Assembly: GCA_958295605.1 (NCBI GenBank)
Contig: OY282506.1
Span: 34,738,251-34,802,250, forward strand
Direction of reading: 5' to 3'
DNA length: 64,000 nt
Source: Ajuga chamaepitys
Taxonomy: Eukaryota > Streptophyta > Magnoliopsida > Lamiales > Lamiaceae
The translations under genes were made by a program, and so were the position numbers. Within the stretch, counting starts at the first letter, position 1, and the number at the start of each line of letters is the position of its first letter. Of the stretch, positions 11,375-21,370 are shown one piece after another. The notes under the pieces were generated by a model. The model was not told the origin of the DNA, searched no databases, and saw only the letters and a list, made by a program, of their open reading frames with translations.

Positions 11375-11924
11375 TCTCATATCTTATAATTTCCATAATT
11401 ATATAAACCAATTAATAAAATTTTTTATATAAGGATTTTGATTTTCGTCATATTTTTGATATAATATTAAATAGTTCTTTTAGTTTAATAAAATATTCTA
11501 TCTTATTCGCAAACATGAACTTTACTAGTAACGGTAACAACACACACCTACCATTAAGGTAAAGTATATAAATAGAAGGTAAGAGAGCGTTTAAATTTAC
11601 AACAGGAAACAAAAAAGTACTCAACAATATATTAGCCTCCAATTTAGTTTTGTACGTGCATGTACCTAATTTAAACATAAATGGGCTACATCGACATGGG
11701 CTGGGTAATCCCAATATTAGTCCACAAACTTTTCTGGCTGTGACATGTGAGTCGATAATTTACAAATTGCCTAGGAACTTGAATGAAACTGCAATGCTTC
11801 TTTTAGAAAACATTGACAAACAAAATATATAAATTACAAAATATGAGTTTAATTAAAAGTCAAATGGGCCCATCAAAATTGACTAGCTCAAAGACTTTTC
11901 GGTGCAAACAAGTTACAAAATAAA

Positions 11925-12337
11925 CTTATAGGATGTCTAACTAAGTTTATTTAAAACATTTTATAAGTTCTTACATTTTATAAGATGTTTTTAGAGCTTA
12001 GAAGTTATATGGTCTTATTTTAAAATAAGTTATAGAAGTGTTTGGATCAAATAACTTATAAGATCTCTTCAACATCTTATAAGATATTAATGTGTTTGGT
12101 AAATAAGATCCTTTTATAATTATAATTGCAAAATGTGTATTTCAAAAGAGCTTATGAAAAAAAGGTGAGGGTTGGTACATTTTTTAAAAGAGCTTACAAG
12201 CTCTTGAGGAATTTAATTATACATCTTATAAGGTCCTTTAGAAAAATAGCCAAACAAAATTAGAGCTTATAAGCTCTAGTTCTTGTTATAAGATGTTTTA
12301 AAGATCTTATAAGTTCTGCCAAACATCCTCTTATAAG
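11925..12337. mobile_element. MITE-like element, CTTATAAG-rich
   Basis: The ends form an imperfect inverted repeat: CTTATAGGATGTCTAACTAAG at the left against CTTATAAGAGGATGTTTGGCAG (reverse of the right end). The interior is full of AGCTTATAAGCTC and CTTATAAGATCTT words in both orientations, a style common in plant MITEs. There is no coding capacity. A target duplication cannot be read because the right end abuts the next element. Confidence 0.5.
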
Positions 12338-13145
12338 GGTGGTTACAATAATGCTTCTACAAAAGCAACTTCAACATCACCATGTCAACACCACCTCAAA
12401 ATTTAAAAATCAGCTTCTTCTACTAACTTATCTTTACAACAATGAACCTAGAAAATCAACTTCAGCATGGGTCCCACTAACTTACACATCACTTTATATA
12501 TAGTTCTATTTGCATATTGCAGACATTATATTAACTTAATTTATAATTTTAGAATATTTATATAATCAATAGTATAAATTTAATTATTGAAAAAATTATT
12601 ATCATGATCGAACAATTTTTTATAGTAGAAAATACTATTATATTGCATTACAAAAATAATCCAAAGATACATCATATTTTGACTTAGCCTTACAAAATAG
12701 AAAATAAAATAAAACCACAACTATCACGATGATGACGACAACAACAATAATAACAATAATAACAAAAACAATAATAATTGTAATAATAATACTAATTGCA
12801 ACAAATGCTGATTTCATATAAAATTCATTTTTTTTAACTTTAACGTTGGTTGAATGGAGAATGAAAAGAAAAGGAAATTGCAATGCAAGGCTCAAAATCT
12901 ACAAAGCTGATGCAACCTGTAGGCGGGTTCCAACCTGCGCACATGCAACGCACACGTCGTATGATTGGGCGTCCTCTGCACCTTCCTTCTCCCTCACTTT
13001 TTTTTCTTTCTCTATTGTCTCTCTAACCCAGCTTCCAGATCCAGCACCTAGCTCCACATTTCACCTTGAAGTTAAACCCTCACACCAATGTTGAAGTTGA
13101 AAAGCCAGCTTCAACACCAACTTGCTTCTACCATTATAGCCAACC
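12337..13145. mobile_element. PIF/Harbinger-like non-autonomous element
   Basis: An 809-bp segment bounded by TAA on both sides (12,334-12,336 and 13,146-13,148), fitting the TWA target duplication of PIF/Harbinger elements. The terminal inverted repeats are imperfect: GGGTGGTTACAATAATGCTTC on the left against GGTTGGCTATAATGGTAGAAG from the right. Repeats of CAACTTCAACA / TGTTGAAG lie near both ends. The interior holds a degenerate ACAATAATA run (12,735-12,800). No transposase is present. Confidence 0.6.
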
Positions 13146-13148
13146 TAA

Positions 13149-14439
13149 ATGGATTAGGAACTCAAATCAACGTGTAGCACCTTTCTGACAATATGACACG
13201 AATAAATAAAATATATAAATATAATTAATGCTTTGTCAAAATAGAGATAGGTACCAAAAGAGTTCCACCAAGAAAAAACTGGTCAGGAGTAGCCTTTTTT
13301 ATTGAGAATTTGAGACTGAAACTCTGGATAGTTGGAAACAGCCAAATGGCCTAAGATATAAGTAATAAAATATTGAATAATTGCAGCATTTGAAGTTAAT
13401 TTTCTATTATAAATTGTGCTATACATCTCCTATGTGATTACATCAAGTCTTGATAGAAATGTAAAGTGGTATGTATCATAACTACATCATCAATATGTAA
13501 ATATATTTTATATAAATATAATTGTAATAGGAGATGTAACACTAATAGTACAAAATCTGATCCAATTAAAAGTTTGAACAAAATTAGGGAATTTATTCAT
13601 GGTGAAATTTCTTAATGGTTTGGTATCACATTCCATATGAGATCACCTGTTACATTATATTGTTTCATCTTGTGTTACACCCTATTCACCAAATGACACG
13701 TGTATTGAATGATATCACAAATTAATATGTATTGTATATTAAATTAGTGTAACAGAAAATAAAACATCTAGTGTAACAAAGGATCCGAACTGCATTCGGT
13801 ACTACAACAACAACTATGCCAACAATGGATCTTGAAAATCGTTAAATTTGATTACTTGCTCTACTTTGTGAATGAAAATAGGGCTTGTACAATATTTTTG
13901 CTTCCCAAACCTAACCAAAATGTACTATTTGTCCACATTGGAACCCAATCCAGACAACCACCCCACCCCATCCCACCTCAAGTAGTAGGCAATTGAAATG
14001 AAGGTTGAATTTCCACTCTAAATGAATTATATGTTGGTGGTGATATGGACTAGGTTGTAGTAGGTTCTTGGGTAAATTGTCTCAAACACAAACTCAACTC
14101 ATCTATTGAATGTGTTCGAAATCCGAATACATACCCCCTACTAAATTCACTTTTCAACCCATGAACTTATTTAATCTACATAATTTAAAAATCATATTTT
14201 TTGTATTTATTAATTTCATTAAAATTATAATGCAATTCAAATTAATATAATAGTAATAATTCACTATATCAAGATAGTGAATTACAAAGAGTTTTAAGAA
14301 ATTGGCCTCCTAATTCATTACTGCTTGACTGAGTTAATGCAAAACCTGCATTTGCTTGGGCTACAATTTTTCTTGAGAGCTTTCAGCAGGCCAGGGCCTA
14401 GATTCACACTACAATGACGTTGGATCATGAACTAGTGCT
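13149..14439. other. Noncoding stretch
   Basis: No gene seen. It contains an inverted pair, ACATCTCCTATGTGATTAC near 13,424 and GTAATAGGAGATGT near 13,525, and several GTGTAAC words around 13,540-13,780. None of this amounts to a defined element. Confidence 0.4.
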
Positions 14440-14638
14440 TGGAGATGGCAATGTTGACGCCCCGGGGCTTTGTGCCTGGATGTAGATGCATGTTTTGATG
14501 AGGGGAATATGTGTTATAGTGTAGGTTATGTGGTGATAAACTCATAAAGAGGTTTACGAGCAGTATGAGCTCGCCTGATATCTCTGCTATGATCGGTGTT
14601 AGGATCGGAATTGTTAGCCATCTTACATGGGCTATATT
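14440..14638 (+). pseudogene. RNase H-like domain relic, N-terminal part
   Basis: The frame LDVDACFDEGNMCYSVGYVV (from about 14,477) is the opening of a plant RVT_3-type RNase H domain (L-N-V-D-A ...). After stops, the segment GSELLAILHGL follows up to 14,638, holding the conserved Glu and Leu of the first helix. It is broken at 14,638 by the Tekay array. The rest of the domain lies on the other side (30,108-30,300) in the same orientation. Such domains occur at the end of LINE ORF2 and as stand-alone relics; which of these it was cannot be told. Confidence 0.65.
14634..14638. repeat. Target-site duplication (left), ATATT
   Basis: ATATT immediately before the first Tekay LTR; identical to 30,108-30,112 immediately after the third LTR. 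Confidence 0.9.
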
Positions 14639-14941
14639 TGTAATACCCGTGCCTCTCACAACTCACTGGCCAATATAATTTTTGCATTTCATGCATTCCA
14701 TATTGTTATGTGCTATTTGCGTGATAGTTTTATAGTAATTAATTTGTTATATTTATTACGTCATTTTATATTTTGCGACTAATTTGGACATGTTTACCTT
14801 GGTAGTCAAGAACCCCCTAGTCTAAAATATTGAGACATGCTACAAAATTTAAGACTATGCGTGACAAGTTTAAAATGTGGAACATTATTTGGTACGTAGA
14901 AGTATTAGATATGTAAAAGATTATATTGTCAGAATAATAAT

Positions 14942-14974
<33 letters not shown>

Positions 14975-16652
14975 AATCATAATAATCCACCGGATTAAGG
15001 AAAACAAAAGGCGGTGGAAGGCGGTGTATAAAGGGGCGGTTGTTATCATGCTATTTGGAAAAAAATCCTTACAAATCACATATTAAGAAAACATGTCAAG
15101 CTCACAATATAATTAACTTGGTAAGCAATTGTGTTTGTTTCAATTAATACTTCCTTTCTAAGATCATGATTATTCTTATCTTTATTCATACATATATATC
15201 AGATTCTTAGGTTGAGTATATTTTTATATGATGGTGTTCGTATGTTATTTGATAATCAAAATAGCCTAGATTTAATTTTTGTTAAATCTGCCCAGATTTT
15301 TAATGTTCAATAGTTAGCCGATTTTGACCAATTTATGAGCTGAATTAGGAAAAGTGTAAAACATGAAAGTTGTAGCCTTATGTGTTAGATTTATAACCCA
15401 ACTTGAATCATATAAATATCAATTTTGTGGAAATAGTTAGAGCCTTATTACTAAAATGCGACGAAACTGGAAATTTCGAATTAAAAGTACTTAATAACCT
15501 GGAATTTGATAAATTGTGTATTAATTCGATTTAAAATTGTCGTAGATTGATTACCATTGTGGAATAGGAAATTTCAAAAGCTACTCCGGAGGAGAGGTAA
15601 GTAGAAATCCATCTCCAACTACAATGCTTGAACATAGTATTTGTGTTTATTATTTGTGATAATTGATTGTTATATGTGTTGTTGCATACCTTTGTATAAA
15701 GTGTTTTATTCCGTTGCTAGAAACAAATTGATGTGCATCAATCATGAGCATTAGCATCTACAAGGATTACATGTGTACATATAAGAAGTCAAAATAACGT
15801 AATTGCATAAATTGATTATGTTTTGGGGTTGGTCACCACTGGCACATTGAGAGTTATATATATTGTATATGGTGTCTCTCGGGATGCTTCCGGTGACAGG
15901 CGTGCACGCGGAAGAGGTTCCCACTTCAGCACCTTTATGATGAGGGGTACGGGAAGAGGTAGACTTTCCGGTGGACTGTAGAGGCAGGCAGGAGGCGGAC
16001 CCCTGGTAGTCTCGGAAGGATAGCCACTTGGTCGTACCAACCATCACTAGTATCTCGGGTGGACTATAAGGGGGGAGGAGGGACCCTTGGTAGTCACGAG
16101 TGTTGCCAATGAGTGTTATTTTTGGGAGGTTTGTGACAGTGACGAGAGCCAATTCCCACCAAATATGATTTCTTTTGAGAAAGAATTGAAAGAAATGGTT
16201 TTGTGAAATGCATCTCATCATTCACGCATTGATTTCTGCTTACTGAGTTTTAGCTCACGTAGTTCTTGCGTTGTAGGTGAGTTTGACTATGCATGAGCTC
16301 GTGAGCTGATCTGGCATGCTGTTGGAGCTGATGCAAGTTTTGAAGCCTCGTATATATGAATGACGATCTGTGGGGCTAAACCTTGGACTCACTATATTTT
16401 GCCAGCGTTCTAATAATGTGTTTGGACATGTTCAAATTAAGAAACTTTCATATGTATATTTATGTAGATATGGTGTTGAATGGAGTGTGACACCTTTGTA
16501 TTCGATCTGAATCTATGTAAATATATGTAGGTGAGATTTTGGTCCTGAAGGAGTATTCTAAACTGCTAATTTTGAAAAAAAAAAAAAAAACATACAAGTC
16601 TTTTAAGGCTATAATTTAGTATAAAATAAGTTTTACAAGGGTGGGTGTGACA
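14639..16652 (+). repeat. Tekay LTR 1 (5')
   Basis: TGTAATACCC ... GGGTGTGACA, 2014 bp. A TATAAAGG box lies at 15,027-15,034 inside a GGCGG-rich patch. An AAC-repeat microsatellite at about 14,940-14,975 is the longest of the three copies. A donor-like GAGAGGTAAGTAG lies near 15,590 and an acceptor-like TTGCGTTGTAGGTGAG near 16,270. LTR 1 differs from LTRs 2 and 3 at seven shared positions, all in its first 1340 bp. Confidence 0.95.
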
Positions 16653-16655
16653 GAG

Positions 16656-16667
16656 TGGTATCAGAGC
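16656..16667 (+). other. Primer binding site, tRNA-iMet type
   Basis: TGGTATCAGAGC three bases after the end of LTR 1, complementary to the 3' end of plant initiator tRNA-Met; it primes minus-strand cDNA synthesis. Confidence 0.92.
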
Positions 16668-16820
16668 TCGGTTTGTGCCCTGTAGACTGTTCGTATACAT
16701 GAGCTCAGAACTTCTGAAGCGCAGACATGCCAGTAAGTTTTACTTATTCGTAATTTGCACTAATTATTTCATAAATTATATTGGCCTGTGACAGAGGGAC
16801 AATAAAACTAGAAAGAGATC

Positions 16821-17783
16821 ATGGAGATCGTTAGAGAAGAAGGTGTTGAAGGAAATAACGATCCAGAACTGAATGCACCAGCAGTGGGTGTTGGTTTAGA
16901 AGCGATTGTGGCTCGGTTGACAGGATTAGTAGAACAACAGTCGCAACAGATTCAACAACTTATCCAAAAAAGGGGTGTGGGTGGACAAACAGAAAATGGC
17001 GTGAATCAACCACAACCTCGAGCAGAATACTTAGAAGTCATCGGAGAGAGGTTTAGAAAGCTTAACCCACCAACATTTGAGAGTGCAGTGGATCCCACTG
17101 ATGCGGAGGATTGGCTTAGAACTATAGAGAACATGTTTTTATATAGTAAAGTCCCTGACGGGGAAAAGGTACTGTGTGCATCGTTCATGTTACGTGGAAG
17201 TGCGGGACATTGGTGGGATACAATGAAGACGATCGAGGATGTGGCGACAATGACGTGGGATAGGTTCAAAGAACTGTTTAGAAACAAGTATTTCACTGCC
17301 CCAGTTCGAGTAATGAAAATGAACGAGTTCATACAGTTGAGGCAAGGGGCGATGGATGTCACAGACTACATCGCTAAGTTCGAGCAACTCTCTAGGTTTG
17401 CGGAGCACATGGTCAGTACGGATGTGCTGAAAGTAGAAAGATTCCTAGAGGGTCTGAGGCCAGAGCTATATAGGGATGTGTGTATGGCTGGTATACATGG
17501 GGTAACCTATTCACAAGTTGCTGAACGAGCGTTGATTGCCGAACAGGCAGAAATGAAAATCAAGCGTGCTCAGGAGGTTAGGCGCCAGTTTATACAAAGA
17601 CAAGGACCTCATTTTGTAGGAGATGGAAAGAAAAGGCCGCTACAAGTGCAAGGTCCAAGGCCGGGTTCTCAACCAAAACCAGGACAACAACCATGGGATC
17701 AGAACAAGCGCCAAAAGGGTGAACAAGGAAAACCACCAGTTACACAACCTACATGTCCCACATGTGGAGGTTCGCATAGTTGA
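16821..17783 (+). CDS. gag: Tekay copy 1 gag (capsid/nucleocapsid), ends at in-frame TGA
   Basis: A 320-residue frame starting at the ATG after the leader. A glutamine-rich N-terminal segment is followed by the retrotransposon gag capsid domain (about residues 75-200: FRKLNPPTFESAVDPTDAED ... MTWDRFKELFRNKYF ... MDVTDYIAKFEQLSRF), a basic Gln/Lys/Pro linker, and the first half of a zinc-binding region, CPTCGGSHS. A TGA at 17,781-17,783 then interrupts it. Beyond the TGA the same frame stays open for 40 codons, including a proper CCHC knuckle CFKCGKAGHISTVC, and runs straight into pol. Gag and pol are therefore one frame with a single stop. Tryptophan (TGG) is the likely ancestral codon. The protein would form the virus-like particle. 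Confidence 0.9.
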   Translation: MEIVREEGVEGNNDPELNAPAVGVGLEAIVARLTGLVEQQSQQIQQLIQKRGVGGQTENGVNQPQPRAEYLEVIGERFRKLNPPTFESAVDPTDAEDWLRTIENMFLYSKVPDGEKVLCASFMLRGSAGHWWDTMKTIEDVATMTWDRFKELFRNKYFTAPVRVMKMNEFIQLRQGAMDVTDYIAKFEQLSRFAEHMVSTDVLKVERFLEGLRPELYRDVCMAGIHGVTYSQVAERALIAEQAEMKIKRAQEVRRQFIQRQGPHFVGDGKKRPLQVQGPRPGSQPKPGQQPWDQNKRQKGEQGKPPVTQPTCPTCGGSHS

Positions 17784-20700
17784 AAGTGTTTCGCAGAGTA
17801 TCGGACTTGTTTTAAATGTGGAAAAGCAGGACACATTTCCACGGTTTGTCCAGAGAAGTTAAACCCTGCTACACAAAAGAAGACGCCAGCTAGAGTCTTT
17901 ACCATGACCACGGAGGAAGCGGAAGCAAATACATCTGTAGTAACAGGTAAAATTTCCATTTGTGATACGATTGCACTTGCATTATTTGATTCTGGAGCTA
18001 CACATTCATTTGCATCCACTGAGTATGTGAAGAGGCTGGGTAGGAAACCTGATGTAGCAGACGTTAGCTACAATGTAGTAATTCCCTCCGGAGAGTCAAA
18101 ACAAACTAACCAGATTCTGCGAGCATGTGTTATCTCTATTGAAGGAAGAGAACTTTATGCTGATCTAATCACACTAGATATAAATGATTATGATGTGATT
18201 TTGGGAATGGACTGGTTATCAAAATATGGTGCTACAATAGATTGTCAGAACAAGGTAATCACATTTCAGCCGCCTGGTGACACATCTTTTATCCTTATTG
18301 GAGTAAGGAAAAGGTTCAAATATCACACGATATCAGCGGTAAAAGCGCAACGGTTATTGGAAAGCGGTTGTGAAGGTTACCTAGTAAGTGTTATGAGTAT
18401 GGAAGAGAAACACTATCCGACTATTGAGGAAATAGCAGTGGTGCAAGAATACCCTGAAGTATTTCCAGACGAACTCCCAGGATTACCCCCAGACAGAGAG
18501 ATAGAGTTTGTAATTGACGTATATCCAGGGACTGCTCCTATATCGAAGTCACCATACAGAATGGCGCCAACAGAGTTGAAAGAGTTGAAGATTCAGCTGC
18601 AAGATTTACTGGACAAAGGCTTCATTAGACCTAGCTTTTCGCCATGGGGTGCACCAGTTTTGTTTGTCAAGAAGAAAGATGGTACTATGAGGATGTGCAT
18701 AGATTACAGAGAACTGAACAAGGTTACGATCAAGAACAAATACCCCTTACCCAGGATTGATGACTTGTTTGATCAACTCCAGGGAGCTGCCATATTCTCC
18801 AAGATTGACTTGCGTTCTGGTTATCACCAACTGAAAATTAAAGAGGAAGATATCCCGAAAACGGCATTCAGTACAAGATACGGGCACTATGAGTTTTTGG
18901 TAATGCCATTCGGTTTGACAAATGCCCCAGCAGCTTTCATGGATATGATGAATCGGGTATTCAAAGACTTTTTGGATAAGTTCGTTATCGTGTTTATTGA
19001 TGACATTCTGATCTACTCCAAGAATGAAGCAGAGCATGCTGTGCATTTGAGAAAAGTTTTAGACGTTCTAAAGGAGAAACGGTTGTACGCTATGTTCAAG
19101 AAATGTGAGTTCTGGTTGGATCAAGTAATATTTCTAGGGCATGTTGTGTCAGGAGAAGGAATTTCAGTTGATCCAAGTAAAGTTGAAGCAATTAACCATT
19201 GGCCACAACCTACAAACCCTTCAGAGGTACGTAGTTTTCTCGGGTTAGCTGGGTACTATCGGAGATTTGTAGAAGGATTCTCGAAAATTGCATCTCCCTT
19301 AACACAGTTGACTAGAAAGAGTGTAACATTCAAGTGGACAGAGACTTGTGAGCAGAGCTTTCAAGAACTGAAGAAAAGGTTAACATCTGCGCCGATCCTT
19401 TCAATACCAACGGGGACAGGAGGCTTTGTGGTATACAGTGATGCTTCGAAAAATGGTTTAGGGTGTGTGTTAATGCAGAATGGCAAAGTAATAGCATATG
19501 CATCCAGACAATTGAAGGAGTATGAGAAGAACTACCCTACTCATGACTTGGAGCTTGCAGCAGTAGTATTTGCGCTAAAAATTTGGAGACACTATCAATA
19601 TGGAGAACGATGTGAGATCTACACAGATCACAAAAGTCTGAAGTACTTTTTCACACAGAAAGAGCTGAATATGAGACAGAGAAGATGGTTAGAACTCGTG
19701 AAAGACTATGACTGTGTTATCAACTATCATCCTGGTAAAGCAAATGTCGTTGCTGATGCCTTAAGCAGAAAATCGTCCCAAGGTACTACATTGATGGCTT
19801 TGATTCAGAAACCAGAGTTACTAGACTTGCAAAGAATGAATGTTGAGATTGTTCTACTGGGGATAGTGGAGGCAAGACTAGCAGCTCTAACCCTTCAACC
19901 TACCCTACTTGATAGAATTAAGCAGGGACAGAATGAAGATGAATATTTAGCTAAAGTAAAGAAGGATGTCGCTTCAGGGACGCCTTCAGACTTTCAGTTG
20001 TCAGGGAATGATGTCTTAAGATTCAAAAATCGGTTGTGTGTGCCAAATGTAGATAGCATTCGTAAAGATATTGTGTCAGAAGCACATTCGACACCATATT
20101 CAGTACATCCAGGAGCTACCAAAATGTATCGAGATTTAAAGGTGCAGTATTGGTGGCCAGGTATGAAGAAAGATATTGCTCAGTATGTAGAACAGTGTTT
20201 GACTTGTCAGCAGGTAAAAGTAGAACATCAAAGACCGGCAGGAACTTTACAACCCTTACTGATTCCGGAATGGAAATGGGAGAACATCACAATGGATTTT
20301 GTGGTGGGATTACCGAAAACTGTAAAGGGTCACAACGCTATCTGGGTAATTGTGGACAGACTCACAAAATCTGCTCATTTTCTCCTAGTCTGTACTACTT
20401 ACTCCATGGATCGTTATGCTCAGATATATATACAAGAGATAGTTAAACTTCATGGAGTACCGTTATCCATTGTTTCAGATAGAGACTCAAGATTTCCGTC
20501 TACCTTCTGGAAGAGTTTACACAAGGCACTGGGAACACAGTTGTCTTTCAGTACTGCATATCATCCACAAACGGACGGACAATCGGAAAGGACGATACAG
20601 ACTTTAGAGGATATGCTCAGAGCTTGCGCATTAGATTTTCAGGGTCAATGGAGTAAATTTTTACCTTTGATAGAATTTTCCTACAACAACAGTTATCAGT

Positions 20701-21332
20701 CTACTATAGGAATGGCTCCTTATGAAGCACTATATGGTAGGAAGTGTCGATCACCGATACATTGGGATGAGGTTGGTGAAAGAAGACTTCTAGGTCCAAG
20801 TGTAATACAAGAAATGTCAGAAGTTGTGTCACAGATTCGGGAAAGAATGAAAACGGCTCAGAGTCGCCAGAAAAGCTATGCGGATAAGAGAAGGAGAGCA
20901 CTTGAGTTTGCGGTGGGAGATCTAGTATTCTTGAAAGTTGCACCAATGAAGGGAATAATGCGGTTTGGTAAGAAAGGAAAACTTAGTCCGAGATATATTG
21001 GTCCATTTCCTATTATTGAGAGGGTTGGTGATGTTGCCTACAGACTCGATTTGCCAACATCAATGTCTCAAATACACAATGTGTTCCATGTGTCGGTATT
21101 GAGGAAGTATATTGCAAATCCATCTCATGTCCTGAACAGTGAACCCGTAGAACTACAAGCAGATTTAGGATATAAGGAAATACCAGTACAGATTTTATTA
21201 AGAGAAGTAAAACGGCTGAGAAACAAAGAAATCCCCTTAGTCAAAGTCCTATGGAGAAATCAATCAGTCGAAGAAGCCACCTGGGAAACAGAGGAAGAAA
21301 TGAGAGCCAAATATCCGGAGCTCTTCAAGTAA
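17784..21332 (+). CDS. pol: Tekay copy 1 pol: knuckle, protease, RT, RNase H, integrase, chromodomain
   Basis: Open from 17,784; the first usable ATG is 17,904 (1142 residues). Numbering from that ATG, the aspartic protease motif DSGATHSF is at 29-36. The RT fingers/palm carry LPRIDDLFDQL and the catalytic FIDD at about 364-367. RNase H has SDAS at 512-515 and YTDHKSLKYF. The integrase zinc domain starts at His728 (H...H...CLTC), with core motifs TMDFVVGLP, SDRDSRF and QSERTIQ. A GPFPIIERVG module and a C-terminal chromodomain (LREVKRLRNKEIPLVKVLW ... ATWETEEEM) end the protein. Chromodomains in this clade steer integration to chromatin. All catalytic residues seen are intact; the only block is the upstream TGA. 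One residue, Met in LYAMFKK, departs from the Lys of copy 2. Confidence 0.93.
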   Translation, partial: KCFAEYRTCFKCGKAGHISTVCPEKLNPATQKKTPARVFTMTTEEAEANTSVVTGKISICDTIALALFDSGATHSFASTEYVKRLGRKPDVADVSYNVVIPSGESKQTNQILRACVISIEGRELYADLITLDINDYDVILGMDWLSKYGATIDCQNKVITFQPPGDTSFILIGVRKRFKYHTISAVKAQRLLESGCEGYLVSVMSMEEKHYPTIEEIAVVQEYPEVFPDELPGLPPDREIEFVIDVYPGTAPISKSPYRMAPTELKELKIQLQDLLDKGFIRPSFSPWGAPVLFVKKKDGTMRMCIDYRELNKVTIKNKYPLPRIDDLFDQLQGAAIFSKIDLRSGYHQLKIKEEDIPKTAFSTRYGHYEFLVMPFGLTNAPAAFMDMMNRVFKDFLDKFVIVFIDDILIYSKNEAEHAVHLRKVLDVLKEKRLYAMFKKCEFWLDQVIFLGHVVSGEGISVDPSKVEAINHWPQPTNPSEVRSFLGLAGYYRRFVEGFSKIASPLTQLTRKSVTFKWTETCEQSFQELKKRLTSAPILSIPTGTGGFVVYSDASKNGLGCVLMQNGKVIAYASRQLKEYEKNYPTHDLELAAVVFALKIWRHYQYGERCEIYTDHKSLKYFFTQKELNMRQRRWLELVKDYDCVINYHPGKANVVADALSRKSSQGTTLMALIQKPELLDLQRMNVEIVLLGIVEARLAALTLQPTLLDRIKQGQNEDEYLAKVKKDVASGTPSDFQLSGNDVLRFKNRLCVPNVDSIRKDIVSEAHSTPYSVHPGATKMYRDLKVQYWWPGMKKDIAQYVEQCLTCQQVKVEHQRPAGTLQPLLIPEWKWENITMDFVVGLPKTVKGHNAIWVIVDRLTKSAHFLLVCTTYSMDRYAQIYIQEIVKLHGVPLSIVSDRDSRFPSTFWKSLHKALGTQLSFSTAYHPQTDGQSERTIQTLEDMLRACALDFQGQWSKFLPLIEFSYNNSYQSTIGMAPYEALYGRKCRSPIHWDEVGERRLLGPSVIQEMSEVVSQIRERMKTAQSRQKSYADKRRRALEFAVGDLVFLKVAPMKGIMRFGKKGKLSPRYIGPFPIIERVGDVAYRLDLPTSMSQIHNVFHVSVLRKYIANPSHVLNSEPVELQADLGYKEIPVQILLREVKRLRNKEIPLVKVLWRNQSVEEATWETEEEMRAKYPELFK

Positions 21333-21357
21333 GTAAATTTCGGGGATGAAATTTCAT

Positions 21358-21370
21358 AAGGGGGGGAGGA
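21358..21370 (+). other. Polypurine tract, copy 1
   Basis: A 13-base purine run (AAGGGGGGGAGGA) directly abutting LTR 2; it primes plus-strand synthesis. Identical in copy 2. Confidence 0.9.

Noticed and set aside
12638..12895. Minus-strand frame with a long Ile/Val run that looks like a membrane helix
   Set aside because: Translation of the ACAATAATA repeat inside a Harbinger-like MITE.
13424..13540. ACATCTCCTATGTGATTAC / GTAATAGGAGATGT inverted pair as a MITE
   Set aside because: Short, imperfect, no target duplication, loop without element character.
15751..16221. 156-residue antisense open frame found in all three Tekay LTRs
   Set aside because: It recurs only because the LTR recurs; no motif, Arg/Pro-rich by composition, opposite to transcription.
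18747..19046. Antisense frames over pol (also 25,470-25,769 and others)
   Set aside because: Shadows of the RT coding sequence.
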